Below are positions 35,010-42,460 of a DNA stretch of 64,000 nucleotides, in pieces. Where the stretch lies: positions 656,004 to 720,003 of the forward strand of contig NZ_JADKRX010000002.1 of NCBI RefSeq assembly GCF_015350975.1. The letters are read 5' to 3'. The notes under the pieces were generated by a model, which did no database searches, was not told the DNA's origin, and was given only the letters and a program-made list of their open reading frames with translations. The first letter of the stretch is position 1. Every line of letters starts with the position of its first letter. The position numbers and the translations under genes were made by a program. The DNA comes from Curtobacterium sp. VKM Ac-1395 (GTDB lineage Bacteria > Actinomycetota > Actinomycetes > Actinomycetales > Microbacteriaceae).

Positions 35010-35660
35010 GTGACCGAGACGACTGTGGACAAGACCGAGACGACCCGTACGGCTGTGGACTTCTGGTTCGACCCGAACTGCCCGTGGGCCTGGATGACGA
35101 GCCGGTGGGTGGAGGAAGTGGAGCGACACCGCGACCTCGACGTCACCTGGCACGTGATGAGCCTGTTCGTGCTGAACGAGCACCAGGACGTCCCGCCCGA
35201 GTACAAGGAACGCCTCGAGCAGGGGCAGGTCTACCCGCGCCTGGTCACGGCAGCGCGGCTCCGCCTCGGCGACCAGGTCGTCAAGCCCCTCTACGACGCC
35301 CTCGGGGAGCACATCCACCACCGCCAGGAGCACGACCCCGCCCAGGTGGTCCCCGCCGTCCTGGCGGAGCTCGGCCTCGACGCCGACCTCGCCGACGCAG
35401 CCTGGTCGGACGAGGCCGACGCCGCCACCCGTGCGAGCCACCGCGACGGCATCGAGCGCGTCGGCCAGGACGTCGGCACCCCGGTGATCGCCGTCGAGGG
35501 CACCGCGTTCTTCGGCCCCGTCATCTCCCCGGCGCCGAAGGGCCAGCAGGCACTCGACCTCTGGGACGGCATCGTCGCAGCAGCCCGGTACCCGGGCTTC
35601 TTCGAGCTCAAGCGCTCGCGCACGGTCGGTCCGATCTTCGACACGGCCACCACGGACTGA
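35010..35660 (+). CDS. DsbA-family thioredoxin-fold protein (mycothiol nitroreductase-like, CPWA)
   Basis: A 216-residue DsbA-fold protein. VDFWFDPNCPWAWMTSRWVEEV gives the active site as CPWA, a single redox Cys, and GTPVIAVEGTAFFGPVISPAP is the cis-proline region. It resembles the actinobacterial family that includes mycothiol-dependent nitroreductase Rv2466c, whose members work with mycothiol. No signal peptide, so cytoplasmic. TACGCT (34997-35002) lies seven bases before the GTG start, suggesting a leaderless or near-leaderless mRNA. Confidence 0.85.
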   Translation: MTETTVDKTETTRTAVDFWFDPNCPWAWMTSRWVEEVERHRDLDVTWHVMSLFVLNEHQDVPPEYKERLEQGQVYPRLVTAARLRLGDQVVKPLYDALGEHIHHRQEHDPAQVVPAVLAELGLDADLADAAWSDEADAATRASHRDGIERVGQDVGTPVIAVEGTAFFGPVISPAPKGQQALDLWDGIVAAARYPGFFELKRSRTVGPIFDTATTD

Positions 35661-35701
35661 CGGGAGGCCCGGCTCGGCTCCGCCCCGCGGCGCGCGTCCG
35701 G

Positions 35702-35769
35702 CGAGACTCGGCTCGGCGGACACCGCACGGGTTCCGGAGGCCGCAGGGTGTCCGCCGGGCCGAGACTCG
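35702..35769. terminator. Imperfect palindrome between convergent genes
   Basis: A 23-base left arm (35702-35724, CGAGACTCGGCTCGGCGG...) and right arm (35747-35769) are inverted copies with three mismatches around a 22-base centre. It lies between the DsbA-like gene and the convergent acetyltransferase gene. It could be a terminator, or a dispersed palindromic repeat of a family different from arrays A and B. Confidence 0.55.
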
Positions 35770-35808
35770 GGCGCGCGGCGGCGGTGCGCGCGGCGGTGCC
35801 GCGCGGCG

Positions 35809-36336
35809 TCAGGCCAGGGGCAGGCGCATCAGGGTGAGGTCCCACCAGCGGTCGAACTTGCGCCCGACCTCGGGGAGCACGGCCGCGACCTCGAACCCGA
35901 GGCGCTCGTGCAGCGCGATCGACCCCGTGTTCGAGCTGCAGATGCCGGCCATCATCACGTGCAGGTCCTGCTCCCGGGCGTGGGCCACCAGTGCGCGCAT
36001 GAGCGTCGACGCGATGCCACGGCCCCGGAACGCCGGCACCACGTACACGCTGTGCTCGACCGTGAACCGGTAGCCCTCGAGCGGCCGGAACGGTGCGTAC
36101 GACACGTAACCGGCGACCGCCCCGTCGACCTCGGCCACGAAGACCGGCAGCCCGGCCGCCCGACGCTCGGCGAGCCACCCGTCGAACCACGTCCGCGGGT
36201 TCGGCCGGTCCTGCCAGACGGCCGTCGTGTGCAGGACCGCGTCGACGTGCAGCGCGTGGACGACGTCGAGGTCGTCCGGCTGGCAGTCCCGGACCGTGAC
36301 CGCCCCCGGCTCACCCGTCGCATATGCTGTCGTCAT
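35809..36336 (-). CDS. GNAT N-acetyltransferase (phosphinothricin/PAT-like)
   Basis: A 175-residue GCN5-related acetyltransferase. TVRDCQPDDLDVVHALH starts the fold, HTTAVWQDRPNPRTWFDGW resembles the Bar/PAT and methionine-sulfoximine acetyltransferase group, VVPAFRGRGIASTLMRALVAHARE is the acetyl-CoA loop (R/Q-x-x-G-x-G/A), and GICSSNTGSIALHERLGFE is motif B. The ATG at 36336 is the only start before the fold; it overlaps the ATG of the divergent XRE gene in the shared tetramer CATG. TACGAT (36344-36349) lies seven bases upstream on the minus strand, inside the XRE gene. Confidence 0.88.
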   Translation of the reverse strand: MTTAYATGEPGAVTVRDCQPDDLDVVHALHVDAVLHTTAVWQDRPNPRTWFDGWLAERRAAGLPVFVAEVDGAVAGYVSYAPFRPLEGYRFTVEHSVYVVPAFRGRGIASTLMRALVAHAREQDLHVMMAGICSSNTGSIALHERLGFEVAAVLPEVGRKFDRWWDLTLMRLPLA

Positions 36337-36349
36337 GTCTCAGATCGTA
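36323..36349. promoter_or_regulatory. Back-to-back leaderless promoters of the GNAT/XRE pair
   Basis: TATGCT (36323-36328, plus strand) lies six bases before the XRE ATG at 36335, and TACGAT (36344-36349, minus strand) lies seven bases before the GNAT ATG at 36336. Each -10 box is inside the coding sequence of the other gene. -35 matches are weak, so an activator may be needed. Confidence 0.55.
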
Positions 36350-37051
36350 GACGACTCGGCACCGGAAGCGGAACCCGACGCCGGAGCCGGACCGGAACCC
36401 GACGCCGGACTGGAACCCGCTACTGGAACCGGACCGGAACCCGCGGACGCCGCCGACCAGCGCCGCCTCGGGGCTCGGCTGCACGCGCTGCGGGACGACC
36501 GGCGGTGGAGTCTCACCGAGCTCGCCGAGGCGTCCGGCGTCTCCCGCGCGATGATCAACCGCGTCGAGCGCGGGGTGTCCAGTCCGACGGCCACCATCCT
36601 CGGGCGGCTGTCCGGCGCGTTCGGGCTCACGGTCTCCCAGCTGCTCGACGGGTCCCACGAGACGCACGCGCACGACGAGCCGGAGCCCGGCAGCCCCGAC
36701 GACGCGACCGGCGTGCAGCGCGCCGCGACCGCCGACCACTGGACGGACCCCGAGACCGGGTACCGCCGTCGTCCGCTCGCCAGTGCGGACTTCCCCGTGG
36801 ACGTGACCGAGGTGCGTCTCCCGGCCGGGGCTGCCGTGACCTACCCGGCGGCCGCGTACGCCTTCGTCCGGCACTGCATCTGGGTCGTCGACGGCGAGCT
36901 CCAGCTCGTCGTCGGCGGCGAGCCGGTCGTGCTCGCGGCCGGCGACCGGATCGAGCTCGGCGACCCCGCCGAGGTGACCTACCGGAACGACGGCGAGACC
37001 GCGTGCCGGTACGTGGTGGTGGTGGCGAGGGTCGCTCGCGGCCGGGAATAG
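36335..37051 (+). CDS. XRE-family regulator with C-terminal cupin domain
   Basis: A 238-residue regulator. After an acidic Pro/Glu repeat N-terminus (EPDAGAGPEPDAGLEPATG, about residues 9-34), a Cro/CI helix-turn-helix follows (LGARLHALRDDRRWSLTELAEASGVSRAMINRVERGVSSPTATILGRLSGAF, about 43-97) and then a small-ligand-sensing cupin (VTYPAAAYAFVRHCIWVVDGELQLVVGGEPVVLAAGDRIEL). XRE-cupin proteins often control a neighbouring metabolic or resistance gene; the divergent GNAT gene is the obvious target. The initiating ATG shares CATG with the GNAT start. The stop TAG forms part of the rpiB -10 box. Confidence 0.9.
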   Translation: MSQIVDDSAPEAEPDAGAGPEPDAGLEPATGTGPEPADAADQRRLGARLHALRDDRRWSLTELAEASGVSRAMINRVERGVSSPTATILGRLSGAFGLTVSQLLDGSHETHAHDEPEPGSPDDATGVQRAATADHWTDPETGYRRRPLASADFPVDVTEVRLPAGAAVTYPAAAYAFVRHCIWVVDGELQLVVGGEPVVLAAGDRIELGDPAEVTYRNDGETACRYVVVVARVARGRE

Positions 37052-37060
37052 GATCAGTCC

Positions 37061-37549
37061 ATGCGCATCCACCTCGGAACGGACCACGCCGGCCTCGAGT
37101 TCGCCAAGACCCTCGCCTCGCACCTCGCCGAGGCCGGACACGAGGTCGTCGACCACGGTCCGACCGCGTACGACGCGCTCGACGACTACCCCTCGTTCTG
37201 CATCAACGCCGCACACGCGGTCGTCGCGGACCAGCGCGCGGGCGTCCAGGCGCTCGGCGTCGTCTTCGGCGGGTCGGGCAACGGCGAGGCGATGGCCGCG
37301 AACAAGGTCGAGGGCGTCCGGGCAGCGCTCGTGTGGAACGAGTCCACCGCGCTCCTGGCCCGGCAGCACAACGACGCCAACGTCATCTCGCTCGGTGCCC
37401 GCCAGCACACCGAGGCCGAGGTCATCGAATTCGTGGACCTGTTCATCGCCGAGCCGTTCTCCGGCGAGGAACGCCACGCCCGCCGCATCGCGCAGCTCGC
37501 CGAGTACGAGCAGACCGGCACCATCGCCGGCAAGCAGGTCGACGCGTAG
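37061..37549 (+). CDS. rpiB: Ribose-5-phosphate isomerase B
   Basis: A 162-residue RpiB/LacA-type isomerase interconverting ribose-5-phosphate and ribulose-5-phosphate. IHLGTDHAGLEFAKTLASHL and GVVFGGSGNGEAMAANKVEGVRAALVWNE (anion hole and active site, with a Ser in place of the usual Cys in many actinobacterial forms) and HNDANVISLGARQHTEAEV are typical. The -10 box TAGGAT (37049-37054) overlaps the stop codon of the XRE gene and lies six bases before the ATG, so it has its own leaderless promoter. Confidence 0.95.
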   Translation: MRIHLGTDHAGLEFAKTLASHLAEAGHEVVDHGPTAYDALDDYPSFCINAAHAVVADQRAGVQALGVVFGGSGNGEAMAANKVEGVRAALVWNESTALLARQHNDANVISLGARQHTEAEVIEFVDLFIAEPFSGEERHARRIAQLAEYEQTGTIAGKQVDA

Positions 37550-37600
37550 CAGGCCGTCGGGGGACACCGACCGTCAGCGGCACCGGGTAGAACAGGACCC

Positions 37601-38530
37601 ATGCCCGAGGGTCACTCCGTCCACCGAATCGCCAACCAGTTCACCCGGCACTTCGTCGGCAAGCGCTGCGAGGTCTCCAGCCCCCAGGGCCGCTTCGCCG
37701 CGGGGGCCGAGCAGCTCGACGGCAAGACGCTCGTCGCGGCGCGGGCCGTCGGCAAGCAGATGTTCCTCGAGTTCGAGGACGACCTGTTCCTCCGCGTCCA
37801 CCTCGGCCTGTACGGCGCGTGGGACTTCGCCGGCGTGATCTCCACCGCCGAGGCCCTGTCGGACGACGACGACCGGGAGGAGTCGTTGTCCTCCATCGGC
37901 GCCCCGCGGCTCGCCCGCTACCGGATGGCCGAGCAGGAGAAGACCGAGGACCCGATCGAGGCCTTCCCGCCGGACCCCGTCGGCCAGGTGCGCGTGCGGC
38001 TGTTGACCGAGGACACCGTCGCCGACCTCCGCGGCCCGACGAAGTGCGTCGTGGAGACTCCGACCGAGGTCCAGCAGGCCCTCGACAAGCTCGGCCCAGA
38101 CCCGATGAACGACGACGGCCCCGAGGCCGAGAAGGTCTTCGTGGAGAACGTCCGGAAGCGCAACGTCGCGATCGGGCAGCTCCTGATGGACCAGTCCGTG
38201 GTGAGCGGCATCGGCAACATCTACCGCGCTGAGCTGCTGTTCCGACAGCGCATCGACCCGTACAAGGTGGGCAAGAAGATCACCGTCAAGCAGGCCGAGG
38301 CGCTCTGGGCCGACTGGTCGAAGCTGCTGCACGACGGTGTCCGCGACGGTCTGATGATGACGATGGACGGCCTGTCCGCCGCCGACCACAAGAAGGCCCT
38401 GCGGTCCCGGAAGGACCGCCACTGGGTGTACCACCGTCAGGGTGAGCCCTGCCGGGTGTGCGGCACCGAGATCCGGATCGCGGACATGGCCGGCCGCAAG
38501 CTCTACTGGTGCCCGAAGGACCAGAAGTAG
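37601..38530 (+). CDS. nei: Fpg/Nei-family DNA glycosylase (Nei-like)
   Basis: A 309-residue bifunctional DNA glycosylase/AP lyase. The N-terminal PEGHSVHRIA places the catalytic Pro2-Glu3; the H2TH region is around SVVSGIGNIYRAELLFRQRIDP, and the C-terminal zinc finger CRVCGTEIRIADMAGRKLYWCPKD has its four cysteines. The PEGHSVHR start is characteristic of the actinobacterial endonuclease VIII (Nei) subgroup, which removes oxidised pyrimidines, rather than MutM (PELPEVE). Starts 51 bases after rpiB; convergent with the amidohydrolase gene nine bases after its stop. Confidence 0.93.
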   Translation: MPEGHSVHRIANQFTRHFVGKRCEVSSPQGRFAAGAEQLDGKTLVAARAVGKQMFLEFEDDLFLRVHLGLYGAWDFAGVISTAEALSDDDDREESLSSIGAPRLARYRMAEQEKTEDPIEAFPPDPVGQVRVRLLTEDTVADLRGPTKCVVETPTEVQQALDKLGPDPMNDDGPEAEKVFVENVRKRNVAIGQLLMDQSVVSGIGNIYRAELLFRQRIDPYKVGKKITVKQAEALWADWSKLLHDGVRDGLMMTMDGLSAADHKKALRSRKDRHWVYHRQGEPCRVCGTEIRIADMAGRKLYWCPKDQK

Positions 38531-38539
38531 GGCCTGCCG

Positions 38540-40009
38540 TCACAGGTCCAGGTGCGTCCACCGCCCGGCGATCGCGGTGCCGAGCACTCGCATGGACCGC
38601 AGCGCGGCCGAGGACGCGGCGAGCGGGTCCGCCTCGGTGAGCACGAGGTCCGCGACGTCCCCGACAGCCACGGAGACCCGTCCGTCGGTCGACCCCCGCC
38701 AAGCGGCGAGCGCCGACATCCGCTCGGCGGGGTGCCACGGCTCGCGGCCGTCACGGTCCCGCCCGACGGCCGCGGCGAGCGACACCCACGGGTCGAGCGG
38801 CGCCACCGGGGCGTCCGACCCGAGGAGCACCTGGGCTCCCGCACGGACCAGGGACGCGAACGCGAAGGCCCGGTCGGTGTCGCCCGCCCAGTGCCGGTCG
38901 GCGATGTCCCGGTCGTCCATCGCGTGCTCCGGCTGCACCGACGCGGCGACGCCGAGGCGGGCGAACCGCTCGACGTCGGTGTCCACGAGCAGCTGGGCGT
39001 GTTCGATCGTGCCGCGGGCGCCGACGGCTTCGAAGACGTCGAGCGCCAGGGTGTTCGCCCGGTCGCCGATGGCGTGGACCGCCGGCGTGAGTCCGGCGTC
39101 GACGGCCCGGCGGGTGATCGCGACGAGGTCGTCGAAGGCCCAGGCGAGCGAGCCCGACCCGTCCACGAGCGCTGCCGTCCGCGTCCCGAGGGAGCCGTCG
39201 GTGATCACCTTGAACGGCCCCATCGTGAGCAGGCCGCGGGTGCCCTCGACGACGTCGCCGGTGCGGAGCCCGCGGGCGATGACGTCGGACAGCTCCGTCG
39301 CGTACACGCCAGACGCCACCCGGAGTGCGTCCGTCCCGCCGTGGATGCGGCGCACCCAGCGGTCCAGCCCGAAGCGCATCTCGAGGTCGACGACCCGGGT
39401 CACGCCGCGGGCGGCAGCGGCCTCGGCGGCGTCCGCGACGTAGCCGTCGAGCACGGCGTCCGGCACGGTGGAGAGCGCGCCGGTGACGTCGAACGCGTCC
39501 TGCTCGCGCAGGACGCCGTCCTCGCCGGCATCGAGCGGCCGTCCGAGGACCTGGCCGAAGTGGGCGAGTGCGCTGGTGCTGCACCAGACGGCGTGCAGGT
39601 CCGCGCTGATGACGACGGTCGGGAGGCTCGGTGCGGCCGCGTCGAGCAGCGCGCGTCGGGCGGGGCGCGGCCAGAGACCGTCCCGGTAGCCGTGGCCGAC
39701 GAGGACCGGGTCCGCCACCCCGGTGCAGGCGACGTCGGCGAGGAGGTCGGCAGTCGCCTCGGCGGAGTCGCAGCCGGTGACGTCGACGCGCCGCCGGACG
39801 AGCGCCCACTGGTCGAAGTGCGTGTGGTGGTCGACGAGCCCGGGGCCGAGCCAGGCCCCGCCGGCGTCGACGACCTCGGTGTCGGGACCCGACGGTGCCA
39901 GCGTGCCGGCGGGGGTGATCGTGGTGACGACACCGTCGGCGACCAGCACGTCGGCCGGGGTGCCGGAGGTGCCCACGCGGCGGACGGAACGGAGCAGGAC
40001 GGCGCTCAT
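38540..40009 (-). CDS. Amidohydrolase (YtcJ/LAF3-like family 3)
   Basis: A 489-residue metal-dependent amidohydrolase. GLVDHHTHFDQW carries the HxH metal site, ITDGSLGTRTAALVDG, VHAIGDRANTLALDVFE and VQPEHAMDDRDIADRHW are the YtcJ-type barrel motifs, and LLGSDAPVAPLDPW contains the catalytic Asp. The substrate is unknown; relatives hydrolyse N-substituted formamides, amides or exoenzyme products. Its ATG overlaps the stop of the PaiB-like gene (ATGA), so the two are translationally coupled. No signal peptide. Confidence 0.88.
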   Translation of the reverse strand: MSAVLLRSVRRVGTSGTPADVLVADGVVTTITPAGTLAPSGPDTEVVDAGGAWLGPGLVDHHTHFDQWALVRRRVDVTGCDSAEATADLLADVACTGVADPVLVGHGYRDGLWPRPARRALLDAAAPSLPTVVISADLHAVWCSTSALAHFGQVLGRPLDAGEDGVLREQDAFDVTGALSTVPDAVLDGYVADAAEAAAARGVTRVVDLEMRFGLDRWVRRIHGGTDALRVASGVYATELSDVIARGLRTGDVVEGTRGLLTMGPFKVITDGSLGTRTAALVDGSGSLAWAFDDLVAITRRAVDAGLTPAVHAIGDRANTLALDVFEAVGARGTIEHAQLLVDTDVERFARLGVAASVQPEHAMDDRDIADRHWAGDTDRAFAFASLVRAGAQVLLGSDAPVAPLDPWVSLAAAVGRDRDGREPWHPAERMSALAAWRGSTDGRVSVAVGDVADLVLTEADPLAASSAALRSMRVLGTAIAGRWTHLDL

Positions 40010-40683
40010 CGTGCCTCCCGTCCGGCGACCGTGACGGCGGGCGACTCGGCACCGACGCCGGGCCGGACCCGCTCCATCTCGTCGGCGAGCGCCGGCGAGG
40101 CGTAGGGCCCGTCGCCGCGCAGTCCCGCGATGACGTCGTCGACCACGGCCGGGGCCTTGTTCTGGGACAGCTTGGCGCGGGCGTCGAAGCGGGTGACCCG
40201 GATGCGGATGCCCACGGTGCCCTTCGCCATGCGCCTGGCGGTGTCCTCGTCGACCTGCAGGGAGACGGGGTCGGACATCACCCGTTCGAAGTGGTCGACG
40301 AGTTCGCCGAGGACGCGGAAGTTCTCCTCGTCGGACAGGATCTCCGGTGTCCCCCAGAGGTGCGCGGTGACGTGGTTCCACGTCGGGACGAACTGGGCTG
40401 CCGGGTACCAGGCGGGGGAGACGTAGCCGTGGGGGCCCTGCACGATGACGAGCACCTCGTGCTGCCCGAGTTCGTGGGCCTGTTCGTCGGGACGTCCGAC
40501 GTGCGAGACGAGCACGAGCTGGTCGGGGTCCTCGTCGGGACCGGGTGCCTCGAGCACGAAGGGGTAGTGCGAGGCCACGAGTCCGGCGTCCGTGTGCGAC
40601 ACGATCGTCGCCCACGGGTTGTCGTCGACGAGCCGCTTCACCTCGGCGACGTCGGTCATCAGGAAGTGCGGTGTGTGGCGCAT
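40006..40683 (-). CDS. FMN-binding PaiB-like protein
   Basis: A 225-residue flavin-binding split-barrel protein of the PaiB family (FMN-binding negative regulator). HFLMTDVAEVKRLVDDNPWATIVSH, ASHYPFVLE, GPHGYVSPAWY, VPTWNHVTAHLWG and RMAKGTVGIRI are family blocks. PaiB of Bacillus is linked to protease and sporulation control, but most homologues act as uncharacterised flavoproteins. The ATG at 40683 is preferred (CACGCT six bases upstream); an ORF extension of six codons is possible. Coupled with the amidohydrolase. Confidence 0.88.
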   Translation of the reverse strand: MRHTPHFLMTDVAEVKRLVDDNPWATIVSHTDAGLVASHYPFVLEAPGPDEDPDQLVLVSHVGRPDEQAHELGQHEVLVIVQGPHGYVSPAWYPAAQFVPTWNHVTAHLWGTPEILSDEENFRVLGELVDHFERVMSDPVSLQVDEDTARRMAKGTVGIRIRVTRFDARAKLSQNKAPAVVDDVIAGLRGDGPYASPALADEMERVRPGVGAESPAVTVAGREAR

Positions 40684-40755
40684 GTCCCGAGCGTGGCACA
40701 CCGGCCCAGGCTCGCGCGACAGGTGTCGTTTCGCGGGTGTTTCTGCCTGGTAAAA

Positions 40756-40810
40756 GTTTCAGAGTCGATTGAAAGAAGCCTTGCGGTCGGGATTCGACCG
40801 GGCCTAGCTT
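40756..40810 (+). promoter_or_regulatory. Candidate operator and promoter of the peptide-uptake operon
   Basis: The AT-rich stretch before the binding-protein gene holds TTTCA (40757-40761) and TGAAA (40770-40774), an inverted repeat with an 8-base gap, and downstream TTGCGG (40781-40786) and TAGCTT (40805-40810) spaced 18 bases as a promoter. The likely reader is the GbsR/MarR regulator encoded in the same operon (inference). Confidence 0.45.
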
Positions 40811-40866
40811 TCCGGACAACGACGACCGGGCAGTGGACCGGACGCACCCGATCGAAGGAGTTGTCC

Positions 40867-42453
40867 ATGCGACGCAGGACGATCGCCGCGCTCGCCGCGG
40901 CTGCCACGGTGGCCCTGGTCGCGACCGGCTGCTCGGCGAGCGGCACCGCCGACCCCGCCGCGGACGCGAGCCTGGTGTACGCCACCGGTGAGCCCGACCA
41001 CCTGACGCCCGGGCGGCAGACGGTGGCCTTCGACCAGGTGATGAGCCTGTTCGCCCCGCTGACCCAGACGGACGCGAAGGGCGAACTCCACGACGTCGCC
41101 GCGAAGAGCGTCGAGAGCGACGACGCCACCACGTGGACGATCACGCTCCGCGACGGGTGGGAGTTCCAGAACGGCGAGGCCGTCACCCCCGAGAGCTACG
41201 TCAAGGCCTGGAACCACGTCGCCTACGGCCCGAACGCCTGGGAGAACAGCGGCCAGCTCGCGTCGATCGTCGGGTACTCGGACCTGAACCCGGCGAAGGG
41301 CACCCCGACGACGAAGGAGATGTCGGGGCTGAAGGTCACCGGCAAGGACACCTTCACGGTCACCCTGACCCACGCGGACAGTCAGTTCCCACTGCAGCTC
41401 AGCCAGGCGCAGACGGCGTTCTACCCGATGCCGTCCGCCGCGTACGACGACCTGAAGGCGTACGACAAGAAGCCGATCGGCAACGGCCCCTACAAGATGT
41501 CGAAGGCCTGGAAGGCGAACCAGGAGTTCACCGTCACGGCCTGGAAGGGCTACGAGGGCGCGAAGCCCGCGACCCCGAACGTCACCTTCCGCAGCTACTC
41601 CGACATGAACACCGCGTACACCGACGTCCTCGCCGGGAACGCCGACGTGCTCTTCCTGCCGACGGACAAGATGACGAGCGCGAAGGACGACTTCGGCGAC
41701 CGGCTGCACTCCTTCGACGCCCCCGGCATCGACTACCTCGGCTTCCCGCTGTGGGACGAGCGCTACTCCGACCCCGACGTCCGCCGCGCGATCTCGATGT
41801 CGATCGACCGCGACCAGGTCAACAAGGCCATCTACGGCGGCCTGTACGACCCGGCGACCGCGCTCACCCCGCCGTCGATGTCCGGGACGAAGGAGGGCAT
41901 CTGCGGCGAGGCCTGCGAGTTCGACCCGGCAGCGGCCAAGCAGCTCCTGGCGAAGGCCGGCGGGTTCGACGGCAGCATCGAGATCGTCTACCCGGGCGGC
42001 AACGGCCTCGACTCGCTCTACCAGGCGTACGCGAACCAGATCCGGCAGAACCTCGGGGTCGACGCCGAGGCGAAGGCCACCACCGACTGGGCCTCGTACT
42101 ACTCCGAGCTGACGGACAAGACCGTCAAGGGCCCGCACTTCGGCCACTGGGGCGCGCTCTACATCAGCCAGCAGAACACCCTCCGCGCCCTGTTCACCAC
42201 GGCTGGCGGCTGCGCACCCTGCACGGGCTACTACCAGGACGACGAGGTCGACTCGCTGCTCGCGAAGGCCGACTCCGCCGGCACCCAGGCCGAGGCGAAC
42301 GAGTACTACACGAAGACGCAGGAGGCCGTGCTCGAGGACTTCCCGGTCGTCCCCACCTTCTTCGACAAGTACTCCTACGTCACCAGCGACAAGATCGCGG
42401 AGCTCCCCGCGGTCGCCGGCAGCCCGGTGGTCGCGAAGATCGCCGTGAAGTAG
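40867..42453 (+). CDS. Peptide ABC transporter substrate-binding lipoprotein (SBP family 5)
   Basis: A 528-residue secreted binding protein. The N-terminal RRRTIAALAAAATVALVATGCSAS is a lipoprotein signal with lipobox LVATGC (about residue 24 lipidated). The family 5 core is clear: HLTPGRQTVAFDQVMSLFAPL, TITLRDGWEFQNGEAVTPESYVKAWNH, NGPYKMSKAWKANQEFTV and RRAISMSIDRDQVNKAIYGG. It resembles DppA/OppA. AAGGAG lies eight bases before the ATG. First gene of a peptide-uptake operon that also holds two peptidase-like enzymes. Confidence 0.93.
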   Translation: MRRRTIAALAAAATVALVATGCSASGTADPAADASLVYATGEPDHLTPGRQTVAFDQVMSLFAPLTQTDAKGELHDVAAKSVESDDATTWTITLRDGWEFQNGEAVTPESYVKAWNHVAYGPNAWENSGQLASIVGYSDLNPAKGTPTTKEMSGLKVTGKDTFTVTLTHADSQFPLQLSQAQTAFYPMPSAAYDDLKAYDKKPIGNGPYKMSKAWKANQEFTVTAWKGYEGAKPATPNVTFRSYSDMNTAYTDVLAGNADVLFLPTDKMTSAKDDFGDRLHSFDAPGIDYLGFPLWDERYSDPDVRRAISMSIDRDQVNKAIYGGLYDPATALTPPSMSGTKEGICGEACEFDPAAAKQLLAKAGGFDGSIEIVYPGGNGLDSLYQAYANQIRQNLGVDAEAKATTDWASYYSELTDKTVKGPHFGHWGALYISQQNTLRALFTTAGGCAPCTGYYQDDEVDSLLAKADSAGTQAEANEYYTKTQEAVLEDFPVVPTFFDKYSYVTSDKIAELPAVAGSPVVAKIAVK

Positions 42454-42460
42454 GGCCCGC

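Noticed and set aside
32223..35660. A 1145-codon plus-strand frame antisense to pepN
   Set aside because: Only the last 217 codons (from the GTG at 35010) form a real DsbA-like protein; the rest mirrors PepN and is a GC-driven shadow.
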